Positions 55,505 to 64,000 of a stretch of 64,000 nucleotides of DNA are shown here, one piece after another. Both the position numbers and the translations under genes were made by a program. Below the pieces are notes generated by a model. That model saw only the letters and a list, made by a program, of their open reading frames with translations, did no database searches and was not told the DNA's origin. Positions within the stretch are counted from its first letter, which is position 1. The number at the start of each line of letters is the position of its first letter. Origin of the DNA: Bradyrhizobium iriomotense (lineage in GTDB: Bacteria; Pseudomonadota; Alphaproteobacteria; Rhizobiales; Xanthobacteraceae); assembly GCF_030160715.1 (NCBI RefSeq), contig NZ_BSOW01000009.1:1-64000 (forward strand), written 5' to 3'.

Positions 55505-55591
55505 GTAGCCCGGATGAGCGAAGCGACATCCGGGTCGCCTGCACATTTACGCCGCACCGGCCCCGGATATCGCTTCGCTCATCCGGGCTAC
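55505..55591. repeat. Inverted repeat, family F
   Basis: GTAGCCCGGATGAGCGAAGC begins the left arm (55505-55534), and GCTTCGCTCATCCGGGCTAC ends the right arm (55562-55591); arms of 30 bases differ at only one or two positions. It lies between convergent genes and could act as a two-way terminator. Confidence 0.88.
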
Positions 55592-55614
55592 GGGACCTTG
55601 CGCGAGCGGAGAGG

Positions 55615-56613
55615 CTACGGACTGACCGGTGTCCCCGCGGGCAGTGCGATGCCCTTGTCGCCGGCGACCTGCCGCAACAAATCGGGGCGATCGGAGATGA
55701 TGCCGTCGACGCCGATCTCGATCATCCGCGCCATGTCGTCCGCCTTGTTGACGGTCCAGACCACGACTCGCAAGCCGAGCTCGTGAGCTTCCTTGACCAG
55801 CGCCGCAGTCACGTCGCCGAAATAGGGGGACCAGATCGCGCCGCCGGCCGCCTTGATCGTGCGCGGCAGCGAGCCGCCGTGATCGGCCGGATTGAAGCCC
55901 GCCGTCCAGTCGGTGGCCCGGTCGAGTGCGTTGGTCGGCGCCGAGCCGCGCTGCAGCGTCAGATAGACGGTCGGAAGTTTCGGCGCCTGCTTTTGGACCA
56001 GGAGCAGCGTCCGCCAGTCGAAGGACTGGATCATGACGCGGTCTGAAAACCCCGCGGCGTCGATGACGCCGAGGAGCCGCGCCACAAAGGCTTGCGGATC
56101 CGGTGACTCGTCCGGATGGTTCGGATCGATCTTGGTTTCGATGTTGAAGCGCACGCGGGTGTTGCCGGATTTTTCGACCAGCGCGAACACTTCTTTCAGC
56201 GTCGGAATCCGCGTCCCCTCCACCGCGCGCTGCTCGGGGAATTGCTTGGCGTAGGGGCTGTCGGGGCGGATCTGGCCGACGTCATACGTCCTGACCTCGT
56301 CGAGCCGCAGTTTGACGAACGGCGTGCCGGGCGCGGCGACATAACCGCCTGCGGCGTCGCGCGCGAGATCCGGATTGAGGCCGCGCTCATGCGACACGAC
56401 CACCTCGCCGTCCGCGGTGACGCCGACGTCGAGCTCCAGCGTATCGACGCCCATGGACAGTGCGTTGGCGAAGGCGGGCAGGGTGTTTTCCGGCAGCAGC
56501 GCGCGCCCGCCGCGATGCGCTTCGAGATCGAAGGCAGAATCGAGAGCCATGGCCTCTCCCGTGACGATAAGGCTGAGAGCACCCAGAAGTGTCGCGAGAC
56601 GCAATGACATCAT
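55615..56613 (-). CDS. Glycerophosphodiester phosphodiesterase, periplasmic
   Basis: This GDPD-family enzyme hydrolyses glycerophosphodiesters to glycerol-3-phosphate and an alcohol. From the ATG at 56613 it is 332 residues with the signal peptide MMSLRLATLLGALSLIVTGE, cleaved near AMA. An upstream start at 56661 would mask the signal. The GDPD core begins EAHRGGRALLPENTLPAF (catalytic His and Glu), with TLELDVGVTADGEVVVSHE as the second metal and catalytic site (Glu, Asp, His). FNIETKIDP supplies another Glu ligand. It may recover phospholipid head groups. Confidence 0.9.
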   Translation of the reverse strand: MMSLRLATLLGALSLIVTGEAMALDSAFDLEAHRGGRALLPENTLPAFANALSMGVDTLELDVGVTADGEVVVSHERGLNPDLARDAAGGYVAAPGTPFVKLRLDEVRTYDVGQIRPDSPYAKQFPEQRAVEGTRIPTLKEVFALVEKSGNTRVRFNIETKIDPNHPDESPDPQAFVARLLGVIDAAGFSDRVMIQSFDWRTLLLVQKQAPKLPTVYLTLQRGSAPTNALDRATDWTAGFNPADHGGSLPRTIKAAGGAIWSPYFGDVTAALVKEAHELGLRVVVWTVNKADDMARMIEIGVDGIISDRPDLLRQVAGDKGIALPAGTPVSP

Positions 56614-56736
56614 GAACCGGGACAGGCAAGAGGACCACGGCCTCGGCCGCGGATCGACCAATAGACGGCATCGATGATGCCGTCTACCCGGCAGGAGCCG
56701 GCCGCAGCATTGGAGCGTGGAGGAAGACGGGCGCGT

Positions 56737-57594
56737 TCAATTGCCGGGCACGGCGGCTGCCAGCTGGTCGATGGTGGGATGCGGCTTCGACAGGCGCGGC
56801 ATGTTGAGCGGGCTGTCGTCCTCGCCGAGGTCGTTCAGGAAGTCATGGACGGCGCCTTCGATGAAACTCTTGACCCGGTCCGAGCCGCGGTCGCTGAGCT
56901 CATTGTGCTGGAATTCGGTCTTGACCACCTGGATGCCGACCCTGGCGCAGGTCTCGTCGTCGGGAACGACGCCGGGATCGGTCTTGAATTGCGGATCCTT
57001 CGAGCGGAACGACAGGATCTTGACCTTGCCGTCGGTGACGAACGGCACGCGCAGATTGTCGAGCGTGACGACTTTCTTGACCATGTCGGGATGCAGCTTG
57101 GCGAAATACATCGAGATGTCGCCGCCGTTGGAATGTCCGACCAGGGTCAGATGCTTGTAGTCGGCGTTCGGATAGAGCTGCTTCAGCTGCTCGATCGCGA
57201 ACAGGATGTTGAAGATGCCGCGATTGTATTGAATACGCCGCCCGACATATTCCTCGCCGACTTTGGTGACCATGGGATCGTCGGTGTCAAGGTCGTGTTG
57301 GATGCTGACGACCATGTAGCCGCGTGCCGCAAACGTGTTGGTGAGGAATGAATACTCGGTATGCTTGACAGTGTTGCCGTGGCTGAGGATCACGACCGGC
57401 AGCTCGATCATTTCGGCCATCGCTTCCATCTCGCGGTCTCGGCGGATGGAGACCTCCACGGTCACATTGCGGTCGCCGCGCAGGATGTCGGACAGGGCAA
57501 CGGTCGTGTGATGGATCGCCCATTTGCCGGCGACAAAATATGTGAAGCCCACCAACGCCGCAACTGAGACGAAAACGGCAATGCCGCGTTTCAT
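56737..57594 (-). CDS. Exported or anchored alpha/beta hydrolase
   Basis: This 285-residue protein has an N-terminal hydrophobic segment (residues 4-22, GIAVFVSVAALVGFTYFVAG) that is a signal anchor or uncleaved signal. The oxyanion motif is ILSHGN (69-74), the nucleophile Ser155 in LVGHSNGGDISMYF, and the catalytic His is likely in EFQHNELSD. The fold is the dienelactone-hydrolase/platelet-activating-factor acetylhydrolase type by general appearance. No substrate can be named. Confidence 0.8.
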   Translation of the reverse strand: MKRGIAVFVSVAALVGFTYFVAGKWAIHHTTVALSDILRGDRNVTVEVSIRRDREMEAMAEMIELPVVILSHGNTVKHTEYSFLTNTFAARGYMVVSIQHDLDTDDPMVTKVGEEYVGRRIQYNRGIFNILFAIEQLKQLYPNADYKHLTLVGHSNGGDISMYFAKLHPDMVKKVVTLDNLRVPFVTDGKVKILSFRSKDPQFKTDPGVVPDDETCARVGIQVVKTEFQHNELSDRGSDRVKSFIEGAVHDFLNDLGEDDSPLNMPRLSKPHPTIDQLAAAVPGN

Positions 57595-57811
57595 GACAAT
57601 CTCCGCATCATGTCATCGAAATCATGTGGGCCGGCGGGCCGCCGTGCGTGCCCCGCTGGCGGCCGCGGCGCAAAGCTTTCCACCCGGAAATTCATGCTCA
57701 ATAAAGCGGCTCAGACTATTGCAGGGTTTTTACGCTCAGATGACCCGTGGTCGTTTCGTGCCGTCGGGAATGGAGTTCTCGCGCAAATGTGAGGGGATTG
57801 GGCCACTTCGG

Positions 57812-58084
57812 GAGTTCGCCAGGCCCATGGCGCGGCGCTGTCGCAGATGGCGGCGCGGTTCGGCGTCGGCAATGACGCCATCGCGGTGCTGGTGCGACGG
57901 CAGCAGGACCTGAAGGTGGCGCTCGACACGCATGCGATTACCGTGCTGCCCTCAGTGGCGAGCCTTCGCGCGCTGCGCAGCTTTGCGAAGGACCCGCGCG
58001 CCTCGAAGCCATTCATCGGGTTCGGTGATCCCCGTGGATCCCGCAATCTGGGCGCCGTTCGTGCTGGTCGGCGAAGGAGGTTGA
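57812..58084 (+). pseudogene. Decayed CHAT-domain protein gene, three residual blocks
   Basis: Block 1 (about 57812-57924) reads AHGAALSQMAARFGVGNDAI then AVLVRRQQDL, the junction between TPR repeats and CHAT domain. Block 2 (about 57928-58032), in the same frame, reads ITVLPSVASLRALRSFAKDP then FIGFGDP, part of the CHAT caspase-like domain. Block 3 (58034-58084), in the +1 frame, reads VDPAIWAPFVLVGEGG and stops, matching the CHAT C-terminus. Intact relatives carry long stretches between these blocks, so at least two internal deletions have occurred. No start or complete frame remains. Confidence 0.75.
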
Positions 58085-58103
58085 GCGCAAGACAAGCGTC
58101 GGT

Positions 58104-58841
58104 TCACGCCTGCGCCGTTGGACGAACGACGATGTCGCCGACGTCGACATCCCGTGGCTGCTCGATCGCGAACGCAATGGCCCTGGCTATCGCATCGGGC
58201 CCGATCGCTACTTCGTCCATCGTGGCGGCGATCTTCGCTTTGACCTCGGGGTCGGTCATTGATGACGCGAACTCGGTCTTTACGAAGCCAGGTGAAATGC
58301 CGGTGACGCGCAGCTTGTCGCCCGCCTCGAGCCGCAGACCTTCCGAAATCGTGCGGACGGCGTTCTTCGTGGCTGCATAGACGGCCATACTGGGTGCGAT
58401 CCTGAGGCCGGCAGTCGAGATCACCGTCACGAAGTGACCGAAGCCCTGCCGACGGAAAACGGGAAGCGCTGCGGCGATGCCGTAGAGAAATCCCCTGAGG
58501 TTGACGTCGATCATCCTGTCCCAATCGTCCACACGCAGATCGTCCAGCGGAGAGATGGGGCCAATGCCGGCATTGCCGACGAGGACGTCGATCTTGCCGT
58601 ATCTCTCGCATCCAAGCCCGACCAGCGTGGCGAGGTCGCTGCGGCGCGTGACGTCCGTCGGAGAATAGACGGCCTCTCCACCGCGGCCGACAATGTCGTC
58701 GGCGAGGCATTTCAGCCGCTCCTCTCTGCGCGCTCCCAGGACGAGTTTCGCACCGCGCTCGGCGAGCAGGCGTGCGCTCGCGGCACCGATGCCGCTGCTC
58801 GCTCCCGTGATCGCAATGACCTTTCCATCTATTCCCGACAC
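58104..58841 (-). CDS. SDR-family oxidoreductase
   Basis: This 245-residue classical short-chain dehydrogenase has the cofactor loop TGASSGIG (12-19), NAG (90-92), Ser142 and the catalytic Tyr155-AATK-159. The basic residues ARREERL after strand 2 favour NADP(H). The C-terminus has EQPRDVDVGDIVVRPTAQA, a pattern of YdfG-like SDRs. It is divergent from the AraC regulator, which probably controls it. The substrate is unknown. Confidence 0.92.
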   Translation of the reverse strand: MSGIDGKVIAITGASSGIGAASARLLAERGAKLVLGARREERLKCLADDIVGRGGEAVYSPTDVTRRSDLATLVGLGCERYGKIDVLVGNAGIGPISPLDDLRVDDWDRMIDVNLRGFLYGIAAALPVFRRQGFGHFVTVISTAGLRIAPSMAVYAATKNAVRTISEGLRLEAGDKLRVTGISPGFVKTEFASSMTDPEVKAKIAATMDEVAIGPDAIARAIAFAIEQPRDVDVGDIVVRPTAQA

Positions 58842-58948
58842 ACTGGTCTCCTTCGGTCGCCGCTACACTCAGCGGTCAAAGCATTGCATCGCCGATCTGG
58901 ATGATCTATGCGAACGACGCCCGGATTTCGTCGCGATCGTCCAAAACT

Positions 58949-59860
58949 GTGACTGACACCCTGTCCGACATTTTCGCCGTCCTTGACGTCCGGAGCGCGC
59001 GGTGCACGCGGTTCGAGGCGGGTGGCGAGTGGGCGTTCCGGTTTCCCGCCAAGCCGGCCCTGAAGTTTGCCGCCGTTCTGCGTGGGGAGTGCTGGATCGC
59101 GCTGTCCGGAGAGAGCCCGTACCGTCTTGTGGCTGGCGACACGTTTCTCTTGGCCGAGGCGCCCGAATACGTGCTGGCAAGCGATCCGCAGCTTGCGCCT
59201 CTAAATGGGCTTGCGTCCTTCGACTGGGAGCATTCGGACGTCGGCCATTATGGCGGATCGGACACCGTTCTGCTGGCCGGTAGCTTCGTCTTCGAGGCGC
59301 TCCATGTTCGGCTCCTGCTCGATGCTCTCCCGCGTTTCATGCTGATTCCGGAGGCGGACCCGGCCGCGACCGTCTTGCGCGGCCTGCTCGAAATCCTCGA
59401 CCACGAAATACGAGCCGGGCAAATCGGCGTTTCCCTGGTGACGCGACGCATTGCCGACGTTCTCCTGGTCCAGGTGCTCCGCGGCTATGTCGCGCGGCAC
59501 GGCGGCGTCGGCTGGATCGGCGCTGCAGCCGATCCGCAGATCGGGGCTGCTCTCAATCTCATGCATGGTGAAATCACACGGCGCTGGACCGTCAGCGACC
59601 TTGCGCGCGCCGTCGGCATGTCGAGGTCCGCTTTCGCGCTCGATTTCCGGGAGAAGGTCGGCTCTTCTCCGCTCGATTATCTGTTTCGGTGGCGCATGCA
59701 GGTCGCGCGCGATGCCCTGCGCCGAGGCGAGACGATCGCGGCCATTGCGGCCAAGGTCGGTTATGCCTCGGAAAGCGCTTTCAGCAACGCGTTCAAGCGC
59801 GCCCATGGCGAGGCACCAAAGCGGTACGGGTTGACGGCGGCCGCAGAACGGCGACAGTGA
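58949..59860 (+). CDS. AraC-family regulator with cupin_6 domain
   Basis: This regulator has an N-terminal cupin_6-type sensing domain (about residues 1-185) and a C-terminal AraC helix-turn-helix pair (about 200-300: WTVSDLARAVGMSRSAFALDF and IAAIAAKVGYASESAFSNAF). The GTG at 58949 gives MTDTLSDIFAVLDVRSARCT, the usual start of this subfamily, for 303 residues. An ATG at 58901 would add 16. Relatives commonly activate the neighbouring oxidoreductase gene. It is divergent from the SDR gene, with about 107 bases between. Confidence 0.9.
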   Translation: MTDTLSDIFAVLDVRSARCTRFEAGGEWAFRFPAKPALKFAAVLRGECWIALSGESPYRLVAGDTFLLAEAPEYVLASDPQLAPLNGLASFDWEHSDVGHYGGSDTVLLAGSFVFEALHVRLLLDALPRFMLIPEADPAATVLRGLLEILDHEIRAGQIGVSLVTRRIADVLLVQVLRGYVARHGGVGWIGAAADPQIGAALNLMHGEITRRWTVSDLARAVGMSRSAFALDFREKVGSSPLDYLFRWRMQVARDALRRGETIAAIAAKVGYASESAFSNAFKRAHGEAPKRYGLTAAAERRQ

Positions 59861-59890
59861 CGGCGGGGGGATAGAACCGGGAACGATCAG

Positions 59891-61156
59891 ATGCTGCGTT
59901 TTTTCATCGCGATCATGGCGGCTCTCATGCTCGGACAATCTGCTTGCGCCGAGGATGTCCTCGGCGGTGCCAGCCTCTATGCGGACGTGGCGCGCTACGC
60001 CTCCTTCGGCCTGCACCGTTTCGGCTCGTCCGGCGATCGCGCTACCACAGATTGGATCGCTGGCGAGTTGAAGGCTGCCGGTTTCGAGGTGAGCTTTCAG
60101 CCGGTCGTGCTGGGCCGGCAATATGTCGTCGAGCACGCCACTGCCGAGGCCGGCGGAGCGACGGTCGAGGCGACGCCGTTCTGGTGGCCGCCGGAGGACA
60201 AGGCCAGTTTCCATCTCTCCGCCCCGCTCGCGCGCGAGGGCGATGTCACGGGCAAGATCCTCTGGATCGAGCTGCCATTCGACCGGAGTGCCTATCTCGG
60301 GCCCGCGCATCGGGCGGCGATCGCGCAGGCCGCGGCAAAAGGGCCTGCGGCGATCCTCTTGATGATAGGCAATCCCGCCGACGAGCGCTTCGCCTACAAC
60401 GTCGTGCAGGAGAGCCAGCCCTGGCCGGTGCCTGTCATGGTGGTGGCCGGCAACAAGAAGCACGCGTTCGAACGCGCGCTGGCGTCAGGGGCGTCCGTTA
60501 CGTTCGATGTCGCCGGCCACTATGATCACGATGTCGCCGGCCGGAACGTCGTCGCCAAGCTCGGCGCCGGCAGCGGGCCGACGATCGTCGTCTCCACGCC
60601 AATGACCGGCTGGTACAGTTGCGTGTGCGAACGCGGGCCCGGCATTGCCAATTTCCTCGCGCTCGCGCGCACCGCCGCAGCTGAGAAGTGGCCGGCCAGT
60701 TTCGTCTTCGTCGCCACCGTCGGTCATGAGATCGGCCATGGCGGCATGGAGCTGTTCCTGAAGCAGGGTGCGCCGCCGCCGCAGGATACGCTCGCCTGGG
60801 TGCATTTCGGCTCGTCGAATGCCTGCTATGGCTTTGCCGACGGGATGCGAACCGACCGGGTTGAAGAGGAGCGCGCTTTGGTGCTGAGCAAATCGGCCGT
60901 ACCGCTCACCGACGAAGCCTTCGCATCCATTGCGGTGAAGCGGCTGGTCGCGGAGAAGGAAGCGATCGGGGAGTTGCGCGACGTGCACGCGGCGGGCTAT
61001 CGAAACTTCCTCGGCATGGCCGGTCGCCATCGCACCTTCCACACGCCGCAGGACGATCTCGCCGCGACCGGCCCCGAGATCCTCGAGCCGGTCGCGCGCG
61101 CCTTTGTGGACGCCGTGCACAAGATGATCGTGCAGGGTGAGGGCGCGTTCAGATAG
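59891..61156 (+). CDS. Secreted M28-like peptidase-fold protein with altered metal motifs
   Basis: This 421-residue protein has a signal peptide (MLRFFIAIMAALMLGQSACA) and overall resembles M28 aminopeptidases. It has an N-terminal part with SGDRATTDWIAGELKAAGFEV, a PA-like insert (about 95-195) and a C-terminal catalytic-type region. At the place of the first metal motif (HxDS) it has VSTPMTGW, and at GADDN it has RGPGIANF. HEIGH occurs at 279-283 in VATVGHEIGHGGMELFL, where M28 enzymes have EExGxxGS. A late HRTFHTPQDD may keep a His ligand. Activity is uncertain. Confidence 0.75.
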   Translation: MLRFFIAIMAALMLGQSACAEDVLGGASLYADVARYASFGLHRFGSSGDRATTDWIAGELKAAGFEVSFQPVVLGRQYVVEHATAEAGGATVEATPFWWPPEDKASFHLSAPLAREGDVTGKILWIELPFDRSAYLGPAHRAAIAQAAAKGPAAILLMIGNPADERFAYNVVQESQPWPVPVMVVAGNKKHAFERALASGASVTFDVAGHYDHDVAGRNVVAKLGAGSGPTIVVSTPMTGWYSCVCERGPGIANFLALARTAAAEKWPASFVFVATVGHEIGHGGMELFLKQGAPPPQDTLAWVHFGSSNACYGFADGMRTDRVEEERALVLSKSAVPLTDEAFASIAVKRLVAEKEAIGELRDVHAAGYRNFLGMAGRHRTFHTPQDDLAATGPEILEPVARAFVDAVHKMIVQGEGAFR

Positions 61157-61175
61157 CGGCCCGCCGTTTCAGCCG

Positions 61176-61955
61176 TCAGTTCTGATAGTAATAGGTGCGC
61201 GGCTGATAGTACTGGCGGGGCTGCTGATAATAGTAGCCCTGCTGGCCGTAGCTCGGATCGTACGTCTGATACTGTTGCTGCGGCTGATAGACCTGCGCAC
61301 CATAGACCTGGCGCGAGCCGCGCGGCGCCGGATAGCGTGCGCCGGTATCGCTGCCGTCGGCCGGATAGATATAGCCGTCGTCCTGCGGCATGACGCGGCG
61401 ACCGAGTTGCGCCTGCGGCGTCAAGTCGACGGGCTCGCCGGCCGCGCCGTACTGGTCGCCGTTCGGCTGCGCCGCGCGCGCCACCGCGTTGGGGCCGCGG
61501 CCGCGCGGATTGCGCATCAGGGCCACCTGCGCCGAGCCGGTCAGCATCACCGTGGTGTTGAGCACGCCCTGTTCCTGCACCAGCGCGTAGAGCGTCGAGG
61601 CGTTCTCGCGCGACAGCCGCACACAGCCGTGGGACGCCGGCGTGCCGAGCCGGCCGACCGAGTCGGTGCCATGGATCGCATGCCCGATCTTGGTGAAGAA
61701 GATCGAGTGCGGCATCGGCGCGTCGTCGAATTCCTTGGAGTAGTGATCCTCTTCCATGCGGAAGGCGCGGAAGCTGCCATTCGGCGTCTCGCGGGAGGGG
61801 ATGCCGGTGGAGACCGGCCAGTGATAGCGCGCGACGCCGTCGACCGCGACGGTCATCCGCTGATTGTCCTTGTCGATGGTGATGTCGACCTTGGCTTGCG
61901 CGGTGCTCGCGCTGAAAAGCAATAATGAGGTGATTGCAACAAGTAAGGTACGCAT
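61176..61955 (-). CDS. L,D-transpeptidase (YkuD) with Tyr/Gln-rich tail
   Basis: This periplasmic enzyme family forms 3-3 peptidoglycan crosslinks or attaches lipoproteins. From the ATG at 61955 it is 259 residues. Upstream in-frame starts would add a 58-residue basic stretch before the signal peptide MRTLLVAITSLLLFSASTAQ. The YkuD domain (about 22-150) has GHAIHGTDS and the active site SHGCVRL with Cys111. The C-terminal 60 residues are disordered and rich in Tyr, Gln, Pro and Gly, ending RTYYYQN. It is convergent with the M28-like gene. Confidence 0.9.
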   Translation of the reverse strand: MRTLLVAITSLLLFSASTAQAKVDITIDKDNQRMTVAVDGVARYHWPVSTGIPSRETPNGSFRAFRMEEDHYSKEFDDAPMPHSIFFTKIGHAIHGTDSVGRLGTPASHGCVRLSRENASTLYALVQEQGVLNTTVMLTGSAQVALMRNPRGRGPNAVARAAQPNGDQYGAAGEPVDLTPQAQLGRRVMPQDDGYIYPADGSDTGARYPAPRGSRQVYGAQVYQPQQQYQTYDPSYGQQGYYYQQPRQYYQPRTYYYQN

Positions 61956-62155
61956 TTTACTCCTGGCCTCCGGCCTGTTCGCGCAAGCGCCGCGGCTCTC
62001 CGTCCCCCTGGCACGTACTATGCCCGCAATCAGGTTTCGGTTCCAGTGGCCTGCTCCGGCGATCGTTAACGTGGCGCCGGGCGCAAGCAAGGCTCTTGCG
62101 TGACGAATCCGCGCCGCTGGCGCTGACATTTTCGCGAGCCGGTCACCTCTTCACG

Positions 62156-62913
62156 TCAATTCTTCAGCCGATAGCCGGTGCGGAAGATCCAGCCGATCAT
62201 GACCAGACAGATCACCAGGAAGGCCGCGGTCATGCCGATGCTCAAGGCGACGCTGACATCGGCGATCTCGTAAAAGCTCCAGCGGAAGCCGGAGATCAGA
62301 TAGACCACCGGATTGAGCAGGGCGACCGTGCGCCAGCCCGACGGCAGCATGTTGACGGAGTAGAAGCTGCCGCCGAGGAAGGTGAGCGGCGTCACCACCA
62401 GCATCGGAATCATCTGGAGCTTCTCGAACCCGTCGGCCCAGATGCCGATGATGAAGCCGAACAGGCTGAAGGTCACCGCGGTCAGCACCAGGAACGTCAG
62501 CATCCAGATCGGATGATGAATGTGCAGGGGAACGAACAGTCCGGCGGTGGCGAGAATAATCAGGCCGAGGATGATCGACTTGGTCGCGGCCGCTCCGACA
62601 TAGCCGAGCACGATCTCGAAATAGGAGATCGGCGCTGAGAGGATCTCGTAGATCGTGCCGACGAATTTCGGGAAGTAGATGCCGAAGGAGGCGTTGGCGA
62701 TGCTCTGGGTCAAGACCGACAGCATCACGAGCCCCGGCACGATGAACGTGCCGTAGCTCACGCCCTCGACATGGTCGATGCGCGACCCGATCGCGGCGCC
62801 GAACACCACGAAGTAGAGCGAGGTCGAGACCACCGGCGAGACGATGCTTTGCAGCAGCGTGCGCCAGGTGCGCGCCATTTCGAACAGGTAGATGGCACGA
62901 ACGGCGTGCAAAT

Positions 62914-62917
<4 letters not shown>
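62156..62917 (-). CDS. ABC-2 type exporter permease
   Basis: This 253-residue inner-membrane permease has six predicted spans. The ATG at 62917 overlaps the stop of the ATPase gene (ATGA), so the two are coupled, and it gives [20 protein letters not shown]. The ABC2_membrane signature region is visible as [20 protein letters not shown] followed by [12 protein letters not shown]. The pair resembles NodJ/NodI or YadH/YadG-type exporters, but no substrate can be assigned. Confidence 0.9.
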
Positions 62918-63837
<920 letters not shown>

Positions 63838-64000
63838 GATGGCCGGAGGGCTGGGGAGGGGAGGCTGGAACCAGCCCCTGAAGGGCAGGTCAGCGGAGCC
63901 CTGAAATAGGAACGCGATCTCCCTGTCGCAATTCCCTGGAGAAAAATGGTCTCAAAACAGGCCCCTGGATGGCGGGTTCCGGGCGACTGTTGCTGGAGAG

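Overview
The window is high-GC chromosomal DNA from an alphaproteobacterium, most likely Bradyrhizobium or a close relative in the Nitrobacteraceae. The evidence is protein resemblance as I recall the families: a DUF6665-type protein, the extensin-like lipoprotein and the FtsZ C-terminal peptide DIPAFLRRQ. Typical rhizobial intergenic palindromes also point this way. No phage, plasmid, insertion sequence, CRISPR array or tRNA was seen. Most of the window is housekeeping sequence.

Layout. 1-6.8 kb holds small secreted proteins, an extensin-like lipoprotein, and a TetR regulator divergent from an EmrA/EmrB-type efflux pair, with a perfect palindrome between them. 6.8-12.8 kb holds a promoter with an overlapping inverted repeat, a 26-codon ORF, an ABC exporter, a MATE exporter, an O-antigen-ligase-like gene flanked by two copies of one repeat, and a TSUP permease. 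12.8-15.5 kb holds a MocR-type regulator divergent from a DUF983 protein and an alpha/beta hydrolase. 15.7-16.2 kb is the RNase P RNA gene (minus strand). 16.2-18.4 kb is a duplicated YciI/DGPF gene pair feeding into an ECF42-like sigma factor. 18.5-19.3 kb is a peptidoglycan amidase.

19.8-46 kb is the division and cell-wall (dcw) cluster and its usual followers: rsmH, ftsL, ftsI, murE, murF, mraY, murD, ftsW, murG, murC, murB, ddl, ftsQ, ftsA, ftsZ, lpxC, bamD, recN, ligA. These make the UDP-MurNAc-pentapeptide, lipid I and lipid II, then build the septal ring and its PBP3/FtsW synthase. From murD to ddl every gap carries a palindromic repeat, which is unusual for a tight operon.

46-64 kb is a mixed region: Bcr/CflA-like MFS pump, M24 aminopeptidase P, PrmA, an orphan Flp pilin with a TTG start, an array of DnaA-box-like 9-mers, a phytoene-dehydrogenase-like flavoprotein, a membrane-fused spermidine-synthase-like protein, a glycerophosphodiesterase, a hydrolase, a decayed CHAT-protein gene, an SDR/AraC divergent pair, an M28-like protein with altered metal motifs, an L,D-transpeptidase and an ABC-2 exporter.

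I did not find a clearly new multi-gene system. The best leads are the duplicated YciI/ECF module with its conserved promoter-like element, the operator/leader-ORF arrangement at 6.9-7.1 kb, the repeat element that supplies stop codons to two convergent genes, the DnaA-box-like array, and the CHAT gene remnant.
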